Origin: Hygrocybe punicea
Lineage: Eukaryota; Basidiomycota; Agaricomycetes; Agaricales; Hygrophoraceae
Reading direction: 5' to 3'
Assembly (NCBI GenBank): GCA_963556145.1
Contig: OY744473.1
Coordinates: 1,736,001 to 1,800,000, forward strand
DNA length: 64,000 nt
Both the position numbers and the translations under genes were made by a program. Within the stretch, counting starts at the first letter, position 1. Each line of letters starts with the position of its first letter. The notes under the pieces were generated by a model that searched no databases, was not told the origin of the DNA, and saw only the letters and a program-made list of their open reading frames with translations. Below are positions 33,623 to 46,574 of this stretch, in pieces.

Positions 33623-35292
33623 TGTTACGTTTCCAACTCCGCTTCCAACCCCGATGCCCATTCTGATACCCACCATGACGATTCTGCACTGCACACCTTC
33701 CTTTTTCATTTCTTTTTGTCCTTTGTCTTCCTTTCAACGTCATTGTTTCTTCATTTGGACATCCTTGTATTTTCTTATTCTTGTTCTCTTTTTGCCCCTT
33801 CTTCTAGAACAATCCAGACCGACCATGGACATCTCCCACGTGACCTTGTTGTACCCGAATAGTCTCCTTGCCGATGGACGTCACCGACATTGTCTTTTCC
33901 CTTCGATATCTTGTTTACGCTATCCCACGACAAACTGATCACAATGGCTGTACTCCCGACACAGCTCATTACCGTAATTGTTATTGGCAGCATTGCCGTC
34001 ACCTTCCTGATCGGTTTCTACCTTGTTATGATCTATCTTTGGCATCGGCACCGAAACCCTTCCGCCATTGATACTTCTGACTTCCACCTTGACAATATAT
34101 CGACACATAATTGACAATTGCCATTCCCGGATATTTGGTTTCCATATTCGTACCCTGTGCCCACCATTATCCTCCCTGACGATCCGACAACATTCCTCAC
34201 CTGCATGCGAACTCTGAACAATCCCCAATCACGAGACATTTCACTGTTCTCTCCAATCCGACCATCGCCGGAGCATACTCTTTTGGACTTCGACCACAGA
34301 CCATACGACTTCCCAAACAGTGAACCAACCCCTATCGTATATTGTTCGCACGACACCGCTTCAACGCAGTACCCGACGACTTGTTCCCACAGCTTGTCAC
34401 TCATGCCATGACTCGAAACCTGGACCCACGTTCATTTATCCTTTTCCATCCATAATCTCGATACCTCCCACACTCGTTTACAATGATACCCTTTCTTGGA
34501 CAAATACCGACATCAGGTGGACCACATTGTTCCACACACAGGACAAGACATCGCCCCTCGATACGTCATTGACACAGACATCGTCATCCGGTACAGCTTG
34601 TGCTGTTCACATGTCTGACCTCGACTAGCCCACTGTCCTAGTTGGTTTTTTCCTCTATACATTCCTTCATTTTCTTTCATACCAACCTTGCCACTATATC
34701 CACGCTACCTCAAGACACTCTCATCACCAACCCCACACTGGACGATACCCATCTTCGACCCGACCGTGCAACGCACTTGCCAGACTGCACACTTGCCTGT
34801 TACAGCAAGTGTAGACCCCGAATAGGCAATTCTGCACATCACATGATCCGATGACAAATCATCCGAGTCATCCGGACCCCCTCTATTCCTCAATGACACC
34901 CGGGCCTCCAGTTGGATCGCGAGAACATCGACATGAGGATGCCTCATGTACGCCTCATGGTGAACACATGGTAGAGTTGGACATGTTATGGCTTCATGGT
35001 TGTATTTCTATTTACCTCCCCTCAAGACCAGCCACTATATATACTGTTCTTGTTGTTGGTTCGGACTTTTTCTTCTTTTCCTTTCTTTACGTTTAGTCTG
35101 GTTCTTGGGGCAGACTCATCTTGTTTTGGGTAACCCCCACGGCTCGCAATGACATTAGACCTTGACCCCCCCCTTCTTAGCAGTGTTGTCTTAGCTGTAA
35201 GCAACAGTGAAAGCTGCTGTTCTCCCCTCTGGAAGCCGATCCCCTGTTAAGTTGATTGTTGCCGGAGCCCGCTGCAGAAGCGATCCGTAACA
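33623..35292 (+). repeat. Left LTR of F
   Basis: A 1670-bp LTR. ACTATATATACTG at about 35034-35045 is a plausible TATA element for plus-strand transcription. The small ORFs inside both LTRs are identical shadows and are not called as genes. Confidence 0.9.
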
Positions 35293-36416
35293 AAAGACTA
35301 AACGTTTCCCAACTCCCCCGACATTCAACTTTCGACATGAACGAACAAACCCCCTCCTCTCAACCGAATCTCTCCCTCGTCCTCCCCTACACCCTCTCCC
35401 TCTCCTCCTCCTCTCGATTTTATTCATCCCTCAACCCTGACCCCACACGAATGGACGAACGAACGATGCCAGCCTGTTATTGATGCAGACCTGAAATCTG
35501 TTGATGTACACTAGCCACCCGGACCCCTGAACGAATGTTGAATACTCCGAATGGTCAACCTCAAGACTGCCGCCCTGCGAATTATTTATGGTTTATCCAT
35601 AATAATTGCTCAAGCCCAATCCTGGAACCCAAGTTGTAATAAACCCCTGACTAACGTCACCACTGTCATTCTGCTACCTTGATATGATAATTACGACATG
35701 AAATGATGCAATGGACAAGACTTGTCATTGCCCCAGATGCAGAAGGATACTGCTAGACAAACCAATTGCCCTAGGTATCCCACCTTCATGATTCAAATAT
35801 GTTTTGGTTGTACCAGACATATTACGACTCCCTCTCCCTGGACGAACTGAAAATCAACGAACCCTTCAAGCCGCCTTCCTATTCTTCCTTCAACCTCCTC
35901 CCTCCCATCTCCTCACCAAATGCAGAAAGCCCAGAGAAAGCCAGTACGCATACGAAACCCTGATTCCTGAAATGACCTGTACATGTGACAAAGAGAAGTG
36001 GTTGATCTTAGTAGTCTGTTGGAACAGATGAAAGGGGACCCTCTTTGTTTGACATGGATGAACGAACCACCAAGACTATGATGATTGTCATGAACGGAAC
36101 ACATACGAAATACCACTCCTTACCAATTTGGATAGCGCGGATCGGCATATCAGGTGATATCCCGCTACACACCCTCTTTTTCTGGAACTTTGATCCCCGA
36201 TCATACATACGAATCCACGAGGCAACCAAGACCCTGGTACATGGACCGATCAATGGAAACTCCGACACGATGTTGACAATGAGGCATGGTAATTGCCGAA
36301 GACGGAAAACTCCTTGAAATCACCCACTTGTAGTCACCCTGGCCAACCTCTGCCCCCCAGACCACCCATACCCATGGCCTGACCGCCGGTCCTGGAGTGA
36401 CCCCTACGTTTGGTGT

Positions 36417-37228
36417 TTGCTCGACCGTCCTGACGACTGGGTTGACTATATTAGTTGGAACGATCCTCGCATCCCCCACCTGGTCACCATCCACGATATT
36501 TTCCTCGGTCCTATCTTACAGGAACTACATCGACTTCACAACCGTCTACGGCCTACCGCACAAAGAAATCGTCGCATTCAGACCCTCATCCACGAATTAC
36601 AAGTTCTCCTCGACTTTGACGTACCATTCCATCGACTTGTTGTTCGCATCCCCACTCCTCGTCTTGCACCCGTACCCCAGAATCATCGCGACACACGTGT
36701 TGTCCAGCATCCTCGACACCGTCCCCACCGTCGACATCGACAATGAGTCTCGATGTACCCTTTATCTTTGATGATCTGGACAATGAGCTGTATTTTGGTG
36801 CAGTGAACATTTGCGGTGAAGAACATTCGACTCCCCCCATTGACGACTTTGATGCGTACATGGACAGTCTCACTGATCTTCCGACACCCCCTCGAAAAGT
36901 AATCCACCAACTGCATATAGAGATGGATGATGAATACCGAGCATGGTTGTATTCTCCACCTCTTGTCTCGCTCCAAACCCAGTCACGTCGCCGCTCTCCA
37001 CTTCTTCCCCAATCCCAGAAAAAGAAACTCGACCGTGCACACCGTTCTGACGGCCATAACAACAAACGCTCGAGACATGGGACCAAAGAACCCGATTATC
37101 ATCGTCATGCCTTATTTCGTGCAATGCATGAGCGTATGGTGAAGGGGAAGGAGAATGACATCCATGGATTGGATTGGAGATTGATGTTGTTTGTGAAAGG
37201 ATACACCCCTGTCATGTATGATTCATAG
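36417..37228 (+). CDS. Unrecognised ORFs in the interior of F
   Basis: Two overlapping plus-strand ORFs, 36417-36746 (109 codons) and 36743-37228 (161 codons, ATG overlapping the end of the first by four bases). The second begins MSLDVPFIFDDLDNELYFG and contains a basic stretch (KKKLDRAHRSDGHNNKRSRH). Neither shows a zinc knuckle, protease or polymerase motif. They could be remnants of a gag-like gene. The rest of the interior holds two near-repeats around 37380-37445 and no other supported gene. Confidence 0.35.
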
Positions 37229-38316
37229 AATGGACTTTCCCCTGTATGTAAACGACCTCGACATTATTTACACCAACAAAAACACCCAGAAGAAGAAACA
37301 GAATACCCAGAAACAGAAGAGAAGAAACAGAAATGGAATGGACAGATGGAACATGACCATAGAGAAACATGTAGCAGGTTCTCTCACCAGCTATACAAAT
37401 AAGAGACGAAGCAGCAGGTTCTCTCACCAGCTATATAAATAAGAGATGAATATCCGAAACGATATAAAATCTATGACCCCCAGACGCATGCATGATCGCT
37501 ATAAGCCGTAGAATGAACCTTGATGTCTATGGACACCAGAACTGAACCAGAAGGATACTGGTTATCAAACCAATGACCTCCAATCCTCCATGTGAAAAGG
37601 AACCCGATGTGCTGCTGACCAGTAAGGCAGTAAATGCACCAGAAAAAAGAAACGATGAAGAATGAATCCCCATCCGAAATCCTTTGCCAATGTATAACTT
37701 GGAACTGGCAACTCTTTCACTTTCCTTATCCCGAATCTCCAAACATCTTCTGACCGACACCAGACCCTGTTGCATTCATGGAATATGAAGAAATCTCGCA
37801 CACCATTTGAGTGTAGGAAATCCACGATCAGTCAACAACACCGATATCTGAAACGATATAAATCTATGCCCATTCAAATGTCCGTAATGACTATAAACTT
37901 CTGACACCCAGAACTCTCTGACATCCAGAACTCCCTCATCCCGACCACCTAATTCTCTTTGAACCGAAAACCCTGAATGAACACCTGGACCCCGACAACC
38001 TTTACCTCCTTTCAACCCGGCACCCTTGACGACTTAATAACGAAATAACAATGATCTCTGAATATCCACAATGATAAAAAACAATTGGATGAACCCGAAT
38101 ATATTCCTTTTAACCCTTGTAACTCAGTAACGTCTTCATGATTTAATGACCTTTGGACTGACATTTTTTCCTTCATCATGTCTTTATTTTCTTGCCGACC
38201 TTGATCATGTCGTTAAACTGTCTGTTCTTTCCTTGTAATTTTTTTCCTTGTCCTTTATTTTCCTTGTTCTTTGTTCTTCCGGTTAATCGGGACGATTCCC
38301 CTTGTTCCGGGGGTAT

Positions 38317-39986
38317 TGTTACGTTTCCAACTCCGCTTCCAACCCCGATGCCCATTCTGATACCCACCATGACGATTCTGCACTGCACACCTTCCTTTTT
38401 TATTTCTTTTTGTCCTTTGTCTTCCTTTCAACGTCATTGTTTCTTCATTTGGACATCCTTGTATTTTCTTATTCTTGTTCCCTTTTTGCCCCTTCTTCTA
38501 GAACAATCCAGACCGACCATGGACATCTCCCACGTGACCTTGTTGTACCCGAATAGTCTCCTTGCCGATGGACGTCACCGACATTGTCTTTTCCCTTCGA
38601 TATCTTGTTTACGCTATCCCACGACAAACTGATCACAATGGCTGTACTCCCGACACAGCTCATTACCGTAATTGTTATTGGCAGCATTGCCGTCACCTTC
38701 CTGATCGGTTTCTACCTTGTTATGATCTATCTTTGGCATCGGCACCGAAACCCTTCCGCCATTGATACTTCTGACTTCCACCTCGACAATATATCGACAC
38801 ATAATTGACAATTGCCATTCCCGGATATTTGGTTTCCATATTCGTACCCTGTGCCCACCATTATCCTCCCTGACGATCCGACAACATTCCTCACCTGCAT
38901 GCGAACTCTGAACAATCCCCAATCACGAGACATTTCACTGTTCTCTCCAATCCGACCATCGCCGGAGCATACTCTTTTGGACTTCGACCACAGACCATAC
39001 GACTTCCCAAACAGTGAACCAACCCCTATCGTATATTGTTCGCACGACACCGCTTCAACGCAGTACCCGACGACTTGTTCCCACAGCTTGTCACTCATGC
39101 CATGACTCGAAACCTGGACCCACGTTCATTTATCCTTTTCCATCCATAATCTCGATACCTCCCACACTCGTTTACAATGATACCCTTTCTTGGACAAATA
39201 CCGACATCAGGTGGACCACATTGTTCCACACACAGGACAAGACATCGCCCCTCGATACGTCATTGACACAGACATCGTCATCCGGTACAGCTTGTGCTGT
39301 TCACATGTCTGACCTCGACTAGCCCACTGTCCTAGTTGGTTTTTTCCTCTATACATTCCTTCATTTTCTTTCATACCAACCTTGCCACTATATCCACGCT
39401 ACCTCAAGACACTCTCATCACCAACCCCACACTGGACGATACCCATCTTCGACCCGACCGTGCAACGCACTTGCCAGACTGCACACTTGCCTGTTACAGC
39501 AAGTGTAGACCCCGAATAGGCAATTCTGCACATCACATGATCCGATGACAAATCATCCGAGTCATCCGGACCCCCTCTATTCCTCAATGACACCCGGGCC
39601 TCCAGTTGGATCGCGAGAACATCGACATGAGGACGCCTCATGTACGCCTCATGGTGAACACATGGTAGAGTTGGACATGTTATGGCTTCATGGTTGTATT
39701 TCTATTTACCTCCCCTCAAGACCAGCCACTATATATACTGTTCTTGTTGTTGGTTCGGACTTTTTCTTCTTTTCCTTTCTTTACGTTTAGTCTGGTTCTT
39801 GGGGCAGACTCATCTTGTTTTGGGTAACCCCCACGGCTCGCAATGACATTAGACCTTGACCCCCCCCTTCTTAGCAGTGTTGTCTTAGCTGTAAGCAACA
39901 GTGAAAGCTGCTGTTCTCCCCTCTGGAAGCCGATCCCCTGTTAAGTTGATTGTTGCCGGAGCCCGCTGCAGAAGCGATCCGTAACA
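38317..39986 (+). repeat. Right LTR of F
   Basis: A 1670-bp copy of 33623-35292, preceded by GGGGGTAT (weak polypurine tract) and followed by the CGATC target duplication at 39987-39991. Confidence 0.9.
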
Positions 39987-40457
39987 CGATCGCATGAGCA
40001 ATGCATTGATCATTTTACAACGACATTGGACAGTGATAGGTTTGAGAAGACAATACAAAGCAAAGAGATATTTAGAAGGTAAGAAATATGTTCTGGCATA
40101 TTGAATAGAATGTAATTGCATATTGAATGTGCTATCTTTAAATGTAGTCCAAGCGAATAATGCATTGAGCGTCAAAGTATTATTTGTTATTTCATTGAAC
40201 CTTACACATTGTGTTGCATTTATGTGCATCAGTATTGTTGCATCGCCCTGATCTGGGGCAAACTCATGTTCTATGAGTTTTCTTTGAAAAACACCCAATT
40301 CTTGGGTCAAGGTCGATATCAAAGGAACGGAAATTGGTTCAAGAGAGATATCCATAAGTTGGTCTTGGCATAGTTGTGGAAATATGGTTGCGTTTGCAAG
40401 GAAATGTAGAACAGTCAAAACCGCAATGCAGATATGGATGGTATCGTGGAGATTCAT
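39987..40457 (-). pseudogene. N-terminal part of the Helitron polyprotein (or a separate upstream ORF)
   Basis: A minus-strand ORF from ATG 40457 (MNLHDTIHICIAVLTVLHF), cut by F after codons LLMRS and continuing in the same frame at 33622 (LLKRHDFRSYLF). The first 20 residues are hydrophobic after a short N-terminus and could resemble a signal or membrane segment, unusual for a nuclear Rep protein. No domain is recognised. It may be a genuine N-terminal extension or an upstream gene fused by readthrough. Confidence 0.45.
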
Positions 40458-40740
40458 GTGGATTGGTGATAGTAAGAGAAAGCACCGCCCATGTATCTAT
40501 TTAACTAGTTAAGTGGTTCGGATCATGAACAACAATTAACACAATTGGATTGATCATATGACATTATCTTATTCGTAAGCTCTTCCAAAAACATCATAAG
40601 GTGTGCCTGAAGCTTTATAATGTTTTTATTCAATTGAATGTTTTCGTAACATACGTAATATTCCGGTACTGAATAGTCATAGCTTTCCTTGGAGTGATGG
40701 TTATGCTTGCCACCATATGAGGGGGATTTGTTACAGTTGT

Positions 40741-40945
40741 CACAGGGGATGGATGAGGAATTTACCATCAAATAATATTGAGATCTCCACTCAATTATTT
40801 TTGTTGTTATCATAAGTCCGAAAACGTTGTAAAAAGTGGATAACGTTATGTTTTCGACATTTTCGGACTTATGATAGCAACAAAATAATTGAGTGGAGAT
40901 CTCAATATTATTTGATGGCAAAAATTCCTCATCCGTCTCCTATGT
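40741..40945. mobile_element. MITE with CACAGG ends and 3-bp TSD, copy 2
   Basis: A 205-bp near-palindrome. Its left end is CACAGGGGATGGATGAGGA, its right end the inverse of CATAGGAGACGGATGAGGA. Flanking TGT occurs at 40738-40740 and 40946-40948. The arms share GATCTCCACTCAATTATT-type sequence with 22571-22945. 40946-41401 shows no gene. Confidence 0.75.
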
Positions 40946-41401
40946 GTCTCCCCATTTAATTGGTCCATAAAGTTGGCAGTTCTGGTTTATTACATATATT
41001 CAATTTGAATGTTCATTAACTCGAGTCATAGTAATCCAAGGTTGTCCTTCTCATGTTACCTTCTCATGTTACCTGTGGTGGCTGTACTGACAAACGTGAA
41101 CTGAAATTAATACATTTAATTTAGACAAACAGATTTTCAGTCACCAAGATCGATTTCTTATGTGATATCTGTGTCTACTTATTATCGTGCTCAATTGTTA
41201 TGGTCATAGGAAAGTAACACAAGCCATTTTCAATAGAGCAAAAAAAGAATTGTACAGATATTGTACAAATGTAAAGAATGGTGGTAGAGGAGGACGTTGA
41301 GGGCACAGATTATCATTACCAGAACTCAACGACTGAGATAAAAGTGTCTTTAGTCAAATATAATTAATACTCCACAAAAAGAGGACTTACAGCACCCGAA
41401 A

Positions 41402-43319
41402 TTAAGGCCCAGGGTCCAGTTTGGATGTCGACGCCTTGGGAGATGAAGACCTCATTTGGCTCGGAGGAATGGAGACTAGGATATCGGGAGGAACGATATT
41501 GCTCCAATCTACATCCATTAATAAACCGCCTGGCTCCGCAGGGGTTGACGACTGATGGCGTGACGATGCATGCGTATTGGGACGGAATCCTAGGATATTG
41601 ACATGATCAGATGTGAAATCTATATAAAGTGTGATGTACATACCCGGAGTCGGAGACTTCTTCGGAGGCTTCACTGGCTGGAGCGTTTCTGCAATAATGC
41701 CCGCTTGCTCCGATGCCAGATCCAGCTTCCTCCTCTTTGCTGTCTCGCCGTCCTCATGATCGCCGCTGAGAGACTCCTGTATGGGTTCGGGAGGTCCATC
41801 GTTGTCGTGCATGATTATATCATCATCAGAAATCATCAACCCGCCCCATTCTGGCAAGTCCAACTTTGCAGATTCCAGTGGCACATCATCTGCCTCGGAG
41901 GAGATGGGTGGTTTAACTTCCACCGTCAATTTTTCGGATTCCGATTTCTTGGATCCGTGCAACGGCCCAATTTCGACAGCGACTGCGACATGTCAGTGCA
42001 TTATTCAGAGCAAAGTGAGTAACGTACGCATTTGAGCCTTGGATCGTTTCTTCTTTACCGGGGCTACGTCCTCCTCCATCTTGATATCGTCTATGCATGA
42101 ATGAATAATTTGCGTTATAATCTTGATATTTAGAATTTAATAACTCACCCTCAGCGTCGTCATCAGGTTTGGACTTCACGGTGCATTCTGTGATGATGAG
42201 GAGTTACCATGTGTGATGATCACAGACAATGACACTACTTACTGGGCTTGGGCTTGGGCTTGGGCTTCTTTTTATCCTTCTCGGACGAATTGTCTGTGCC
42301 ACCTGCGTCACCTGAATATTCAATACATCTATCCACTGATATGGGTGAAAATGTTTACAAACCAGCGGAAGATACCTTCTGTGTTCCAGCCAATTTTGAC
42401 TTCGCTTTGCCCTTGCCCTTGCCTTGGGGAACCGGCTCTTCTGCAAATGTATTATATTATTAGCACATTCACACATGTAATTCTAGATCACACCTTCATC
42501 ATCCTCCGCCACATCAGCATCGACGAGGAAGCTATGTCCTTTACACCATGCAATAACCTGACCGATGATTTCGAGCTTTGTGGCGTCTGGCAGCCCACCA
42601 AACGACCAATTTGCAGAGGTTCCGCTGTGCCATGCTGGCACGGATTCGTCATATTTTGCCCAATCTATGATGCCAGACGTGAGATTTCATTTGGCCAGAA
42701 ATGCATATATCTACTCACCTAGGTCCTCGGGCTTGATCTCGGTGTTCACGGCGCCATGTTGAATCAAAGCGGATGGAGAGTGCTTGCCGACATAAAACTC
42801 TTTGAGGAGCCAATCGTCGAAGATCTTGCTTCGCCAGTCACGGGTGACCTCGTTGGCCTGTTTTGCGACCAAAACCTCTGCCCAAATTTCATCCATGATG
42901 GTGTCGGTATACTTGAGGTAATCCCGGAATGAATCGGTCCCTTCCTTATCATTTTTGACGTAGTCTGGCGAGTAGTTGGGTGCCTTGTTGTATGCGATGG
43001 CTGCTGTCGCATAGATGTACATATCCATTTGATAAATTAAACGACGGAGCGGTTCCTCGTATCGTTCGGGCATTTCGCGCCATAACTCGCCTCGGGCGGT
43101 GGCATCATGGGGGTGAGTCTTCAGTACATATAGGTTACGAGAAAAGATGGGGATGGTGCCGGAATCCTTGTTGGGTGCCGGAATCTTGGGCGGGACCATG
43201 TACTGGATTTGGAAAATTCGATGCAGCTCCTGCAGCTTTTTGGGCGGCGCATCAGGCCAGTATTTGAAAGCCGCGGGATTGACAGCAGGAGTCGAGGTTT
43301 TGACGATGGGCAAGGACAT
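41402..43319 (-). CDS. Helitron cargo gene a: hypothetical multi-exon protein
   Basis: The start is taken at ATG 43319 (MSLPIVKTSTPAVN). A long first exon to about 42720 encodes KYWPDAPPKKLQELHRIF, PERYEEPLRRLIYQMDMYIY and DDWLLKEFYVGKHSP. A donor near 42720 (gtgagt) leads to DWAKYDESVPAWHSG and a segment rich in acidic and KPKPKP-type basic runs, with several introns of about 50-60 nt down to 42200. The C-terminal exon (41962-41402) is Ser/Pro/Asp-rich. There is no known domain; the basic runs suggest nuclear location. I remember similar proteins as multi-copy hypothetical genes in mushrooms, which I cannot verify here. No stop breaks the first exon. Confidence 0.5.
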
Positions 43320-43679
43320 GGTAGATGTAGTGCAACCTTTTTGGTGGGCGTCTGAGGGTAGAAATGAGGGGAACGGAAAACGTTGGATGTCAGGGTCGAT
43401 GCCCTGGCCTGTGAGGGAACTGGCCAAGTCAGATGACCTGTCAACAACACATGTTCGGCATTGCATACATTGATCGGACACGTGGTGTACAAATAACATA
43501 CAACCAAACATGGTGTACTTGATTCTCAAGTTTTGCCGTAATACATCCTTAAAATGTCGATAAGCGCTATTTGTCATGTAGCTATACAAATATATATTCT
43601 TAACTTATGACACAGCGAAGAGGCCGAACAAGCTTGATGCTAATATATATAATGGTATGATGATTAACATAGATATGAA

Positions 43680-44460
43680 TTGTCAAACACTTGTCGAACA
43701 CTTGTCGAACAGGCCAAACAGTGTTCGACAAGTGTTCGACAAGTCGTTTCCACGTTAATAAATCAAGTGGAATATTTATTAACGTAGATACGGCTTGTCG
43801 AACACATGTCGAACAGGCCGAACACTGTTTGACAAGTGTTCGACAAGTCAATGCTACGTCAGTGAATTAAGTGTAATATATATTAACGTAGCAATGGCTT
43901 GTCATTGCTTTGTTAATAAATTGAGTGTAATATATATTAACATAGCAATGGCTTGTCATTGCTTTGTTAATAAATTGAGTGTAATATATATTAACGTAGC
44001 AATGGCTTGTCGAACACTTGTCGAACAGGCCGAACACTGTTCGACAAGTGTTTGACAAGCCATTGCTTTGTTAATAAATTAAGTGTAATATATATTAACG
44101 TAGCAATGGCTTGTCGAACACTTGTCGAACAGGCCGAACACTGTTCGACAAGTGTTCGACAAGCCATTGCTTTTTTAATAAATTAAGTGTAATATACATT
44201 AACGTAGCAATGGCTTGTTGAACACTTGTCGAACAGGCCGAACACTGTTCGACAAGTGTTCGACAAGTCATTGTTTTGTTAATAAATTAAGTGTAATATA
44301 TATTAACGTAGCAATGGCTTGTCAAACACTTGTCGAACAGGCCGAACACTGTTCGACAAGTGTTCGACAAGCCATTGCTTTGTTAATAAATTAAGTGTAA
44401 TATACATTAACGTAGCAATGGCTTGTCGAACACTTGTCGAACAGTGTTCGGCCTGTTCGA
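43680..44460. repeat. Tandem array of 104-bp hairpin units
   Basis: TTAACGTAGCAATGGC-type starts recur at 43779, 43883, 43937, 43991, 44095, 44199, 44303 and 44407. The period is 104 bp except for two 54-bp steps. The 104-bp unit is a 54-bp AT-rich spacer plus a 50-bp dyad (CTTGTCGAACACTTGTCGA and its inverse around GGCCG); the short units lack the dyad. Each full unit can form a strong hairpin. The same TGTCGAACA dyad recurs at about 51612-51670 and 51797-51845. Confidence 0.88.
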
Positions 44461-44756
44461 CACATGTTTGGCAGGTCGTTATATTGTTATTCATTCTAAA
44501 GACAAATATGGGTGCACAACGAAAACCTTGCCGATCAAACCGGGGGAGCATCATTGTTGCCGTTGTCACCTGACACGAATCCGATATCATTGATAGTCAA
44601 AAGGATTATCCAAACTTGATTAACTCTTCTTCTCCTTCACACTCAGCATCTCACCACACATCCTGAGTTATAGAACACATACTGTGATATCACAGTACCA
44701 TTTTGGACCCCATTAAATTTACAAACTAACATAATCTGATCTGTTAGACTTTCAAT

Positions 44757-46574
44757 ATGCCCAAATCACGCAAGGAAGTTGGCTATGAAGTGTGCTGCCA
44801 CATCTGTCCAGGACGAAACTGCCTCTCGATCCAGACGCAAACTCTCCTTTGGAAAAAGGAAGGAAGTTCCTGTCAGCGCCATTGTGGATCCGCCAGCAAG
44901 CATCCAAATTGCATCGCATCCGGTACCTGTCCTCTATCCAGCTGTATTGGACAGAAGGGCGCAGAAAATTCCATGGGTGTTCGAAATGCTACTGAAGAGG
45001 AACTTGCGTTGTTGCCATCGACGGCGTCCAATACACCAGATCCCACTTCCGATGTAGAGATGGAGGATGCAGCCATGAGCACGATTACACAGTCTGTCAG
45101 GACCGATCCCGTTTTCAACATAATCTTCGTTCTTGATCCCACCACCCGTATTACGAGTAAAGCCGCCGCAACCAATGATCTTGCATTCGTCAACGTTACG
45201 ATTTCACAAGACGAATACGAAACCGTCTCGCACCTCGATGGTTATATTCACAATATCAAGGCGCACAAGACGCGATATTTCGTTTGCATGCAGGAATGGG
45301 TTCGTATATTTTAAAAATGTATGGAGAATTATCGCTAAAGAATACTTTCCAATTCCAGGTTTATGTTGCTATGCGAATGCACCACTGGCGGTGTGATGAA
45401 CCCAACGGTGCAATACGCCGCTTCAATGTTGAATACATGTTTTGGCCGGAGTTCGCCCATGCCATGCTCAAATCACTGCACTCAAATATAACATGGAACA
45501 AGTTCAAAGCCACCGATTGCGTATTTGGTGGTGTGGACATGGGAATGTCCTATATGTGAGCGTGTCAAACATTTTTGTCAATTTTCCTTTTTTTTAATTC
45601 AGTTAATTCGAATATCATCTATAGTGGTAATCAATATGGTATAACAGTCGAAAATGTGTCGACATTCTTGGCCGGAATTGACGAGCTGTGTCGAACAGTT
45701 CAGGTGTGGCCACCACCAAAACAAATGAACACTGTGCATTCGAAATGGACGCAGATGCAAAACCTGCTCCATGTTGCATTGTCAACGACACACATGATGC
45801 AACCACAATCGAGGCTGCTGAAGGATGGTGAACCGTTTCCACCGAACATTGTTTTGAAGTGAACGCATAGTGACACCGGTCACCATGTGTTGTTCCTGGG
45901 CGATCCAAGGCGGAATTGGGACTATATGCGCCTGAACTGCGAGGTCCCCAGTTCACGTTGGTTTGGTCAAACCTATGTTGAGCCGCTGGCCAAGATCGGA
46001 GAATGGTGAGTATTTTTGTTAGGTGGAAGGGACATTTACACAGTCCATACGCATTACAACAAAGAGAGCAAATCGTGGAGGTGGGATATTGTGACGACCT
46101 TCTATACTTTAGAGGAATTGAGGTAGGCAGATGCCCCCCGTCTCGCATTACATGTTCATGAGTCTTTGGCATTTTCCAAGATCGTTCCAAGCACAGGGAA
46201 TGCTCATGAAGACCGATGTTTGCAATCCGGATCACGGCTCCATTGCAATTCAAGATCAAGCAAGACAGCAATTCTACGGCTTCGTACGAGACACCTACGA
46301 GGGGCTGTATGCCATAGAGTCGACGTTGATTGGTGGGAAACCTTCAATGAGTGTATTTTGTCACATGGACATTTCGCTCATTGTTGATTCAAACACCAAC
46401 AATGTCAATTACTTCGTGAACGAGATTGAACGGTATCACACCTGCAGCTTGTGGTCCAACATGAAGCAAGGCACGAAATCAGCTTGGGCACCAATCGGAT
46501 CTTTTGCGGACACATTTTCGGCAGTATTTTATAAATGGCTTGTAGACATTACAAATGCATACTCCTATTTTTGA
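44757..46574 (+). pseudogene. Helitron cargo gene b: hypothetical multi-exon protein
   Basis: A plus-strand gene with a candidate start at 44757, though the first 200 bases are open in more than one frame and a slip is possible. The supported frame runs ATEEELALLPSTAS, ETVSHLDGYIHNIKAHKTRYF, intron (about 45299-45358), YVAMRMHHWRCDEPNG, DCVFGGVDMGMSYM, intron (about 45558-45623), NQYGITVENVSTFL, SRLLKDGEPFPPNIVLK, GHHVLFLGDPRRNWDYMR and GGRDIYTVHTHY. It ends with QDQARQQFYGFVRDTYEGL and VNYFVNEIERYHTCSLW. In-frame TGA codons lie at 45860 and 46007, and a frame slip near 46120 precedes MPPVSHYMFM. No known domain. I recall this as a repeated mushroom gene family; unverified. Confidence 0.5.

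Larger units (their letters stand above)
33623..39986 (+). mobile_element. Element F: young LTR retroelement without recognisable pol
   Basis: A 6364-bp element with two 1670-bp LTRs (33623-35292, 38317-39986) starting TGTTACG and ending CGTAACA, and the 5-bp duplication CGATC. The LTRs differ at about four positions, all C/T, so it is the youngest insertion seen here. It cuts the N-terminal part of the Helitron polyprotein; the two halves rejoin in frame (MRS then LLKRHDF). The 3.0-kb interior shows no gag, RT or integrase motifs. I therefore call it a LARD-like non-autonomous element. Plus orientation is inferred from a TATA-like site in the LTR and GGGGGTAT just before the right LTR. Confidence 0.85.

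Noticed and set aside
34118..34854. ORFs inside the LTRs of F (and the identical set at 38812-39548)
   Set aside because: They are short, overlap on both strands, lack domains and are simply duplicated by the two LTRs.
43680..44460. CRISPR-like regularly spaced palindromic repeats
   Set aside because: Eukaryotic context, spacer parts are as conserved as the dyads, and the unit is 104 bp; it is a tandem satellite.
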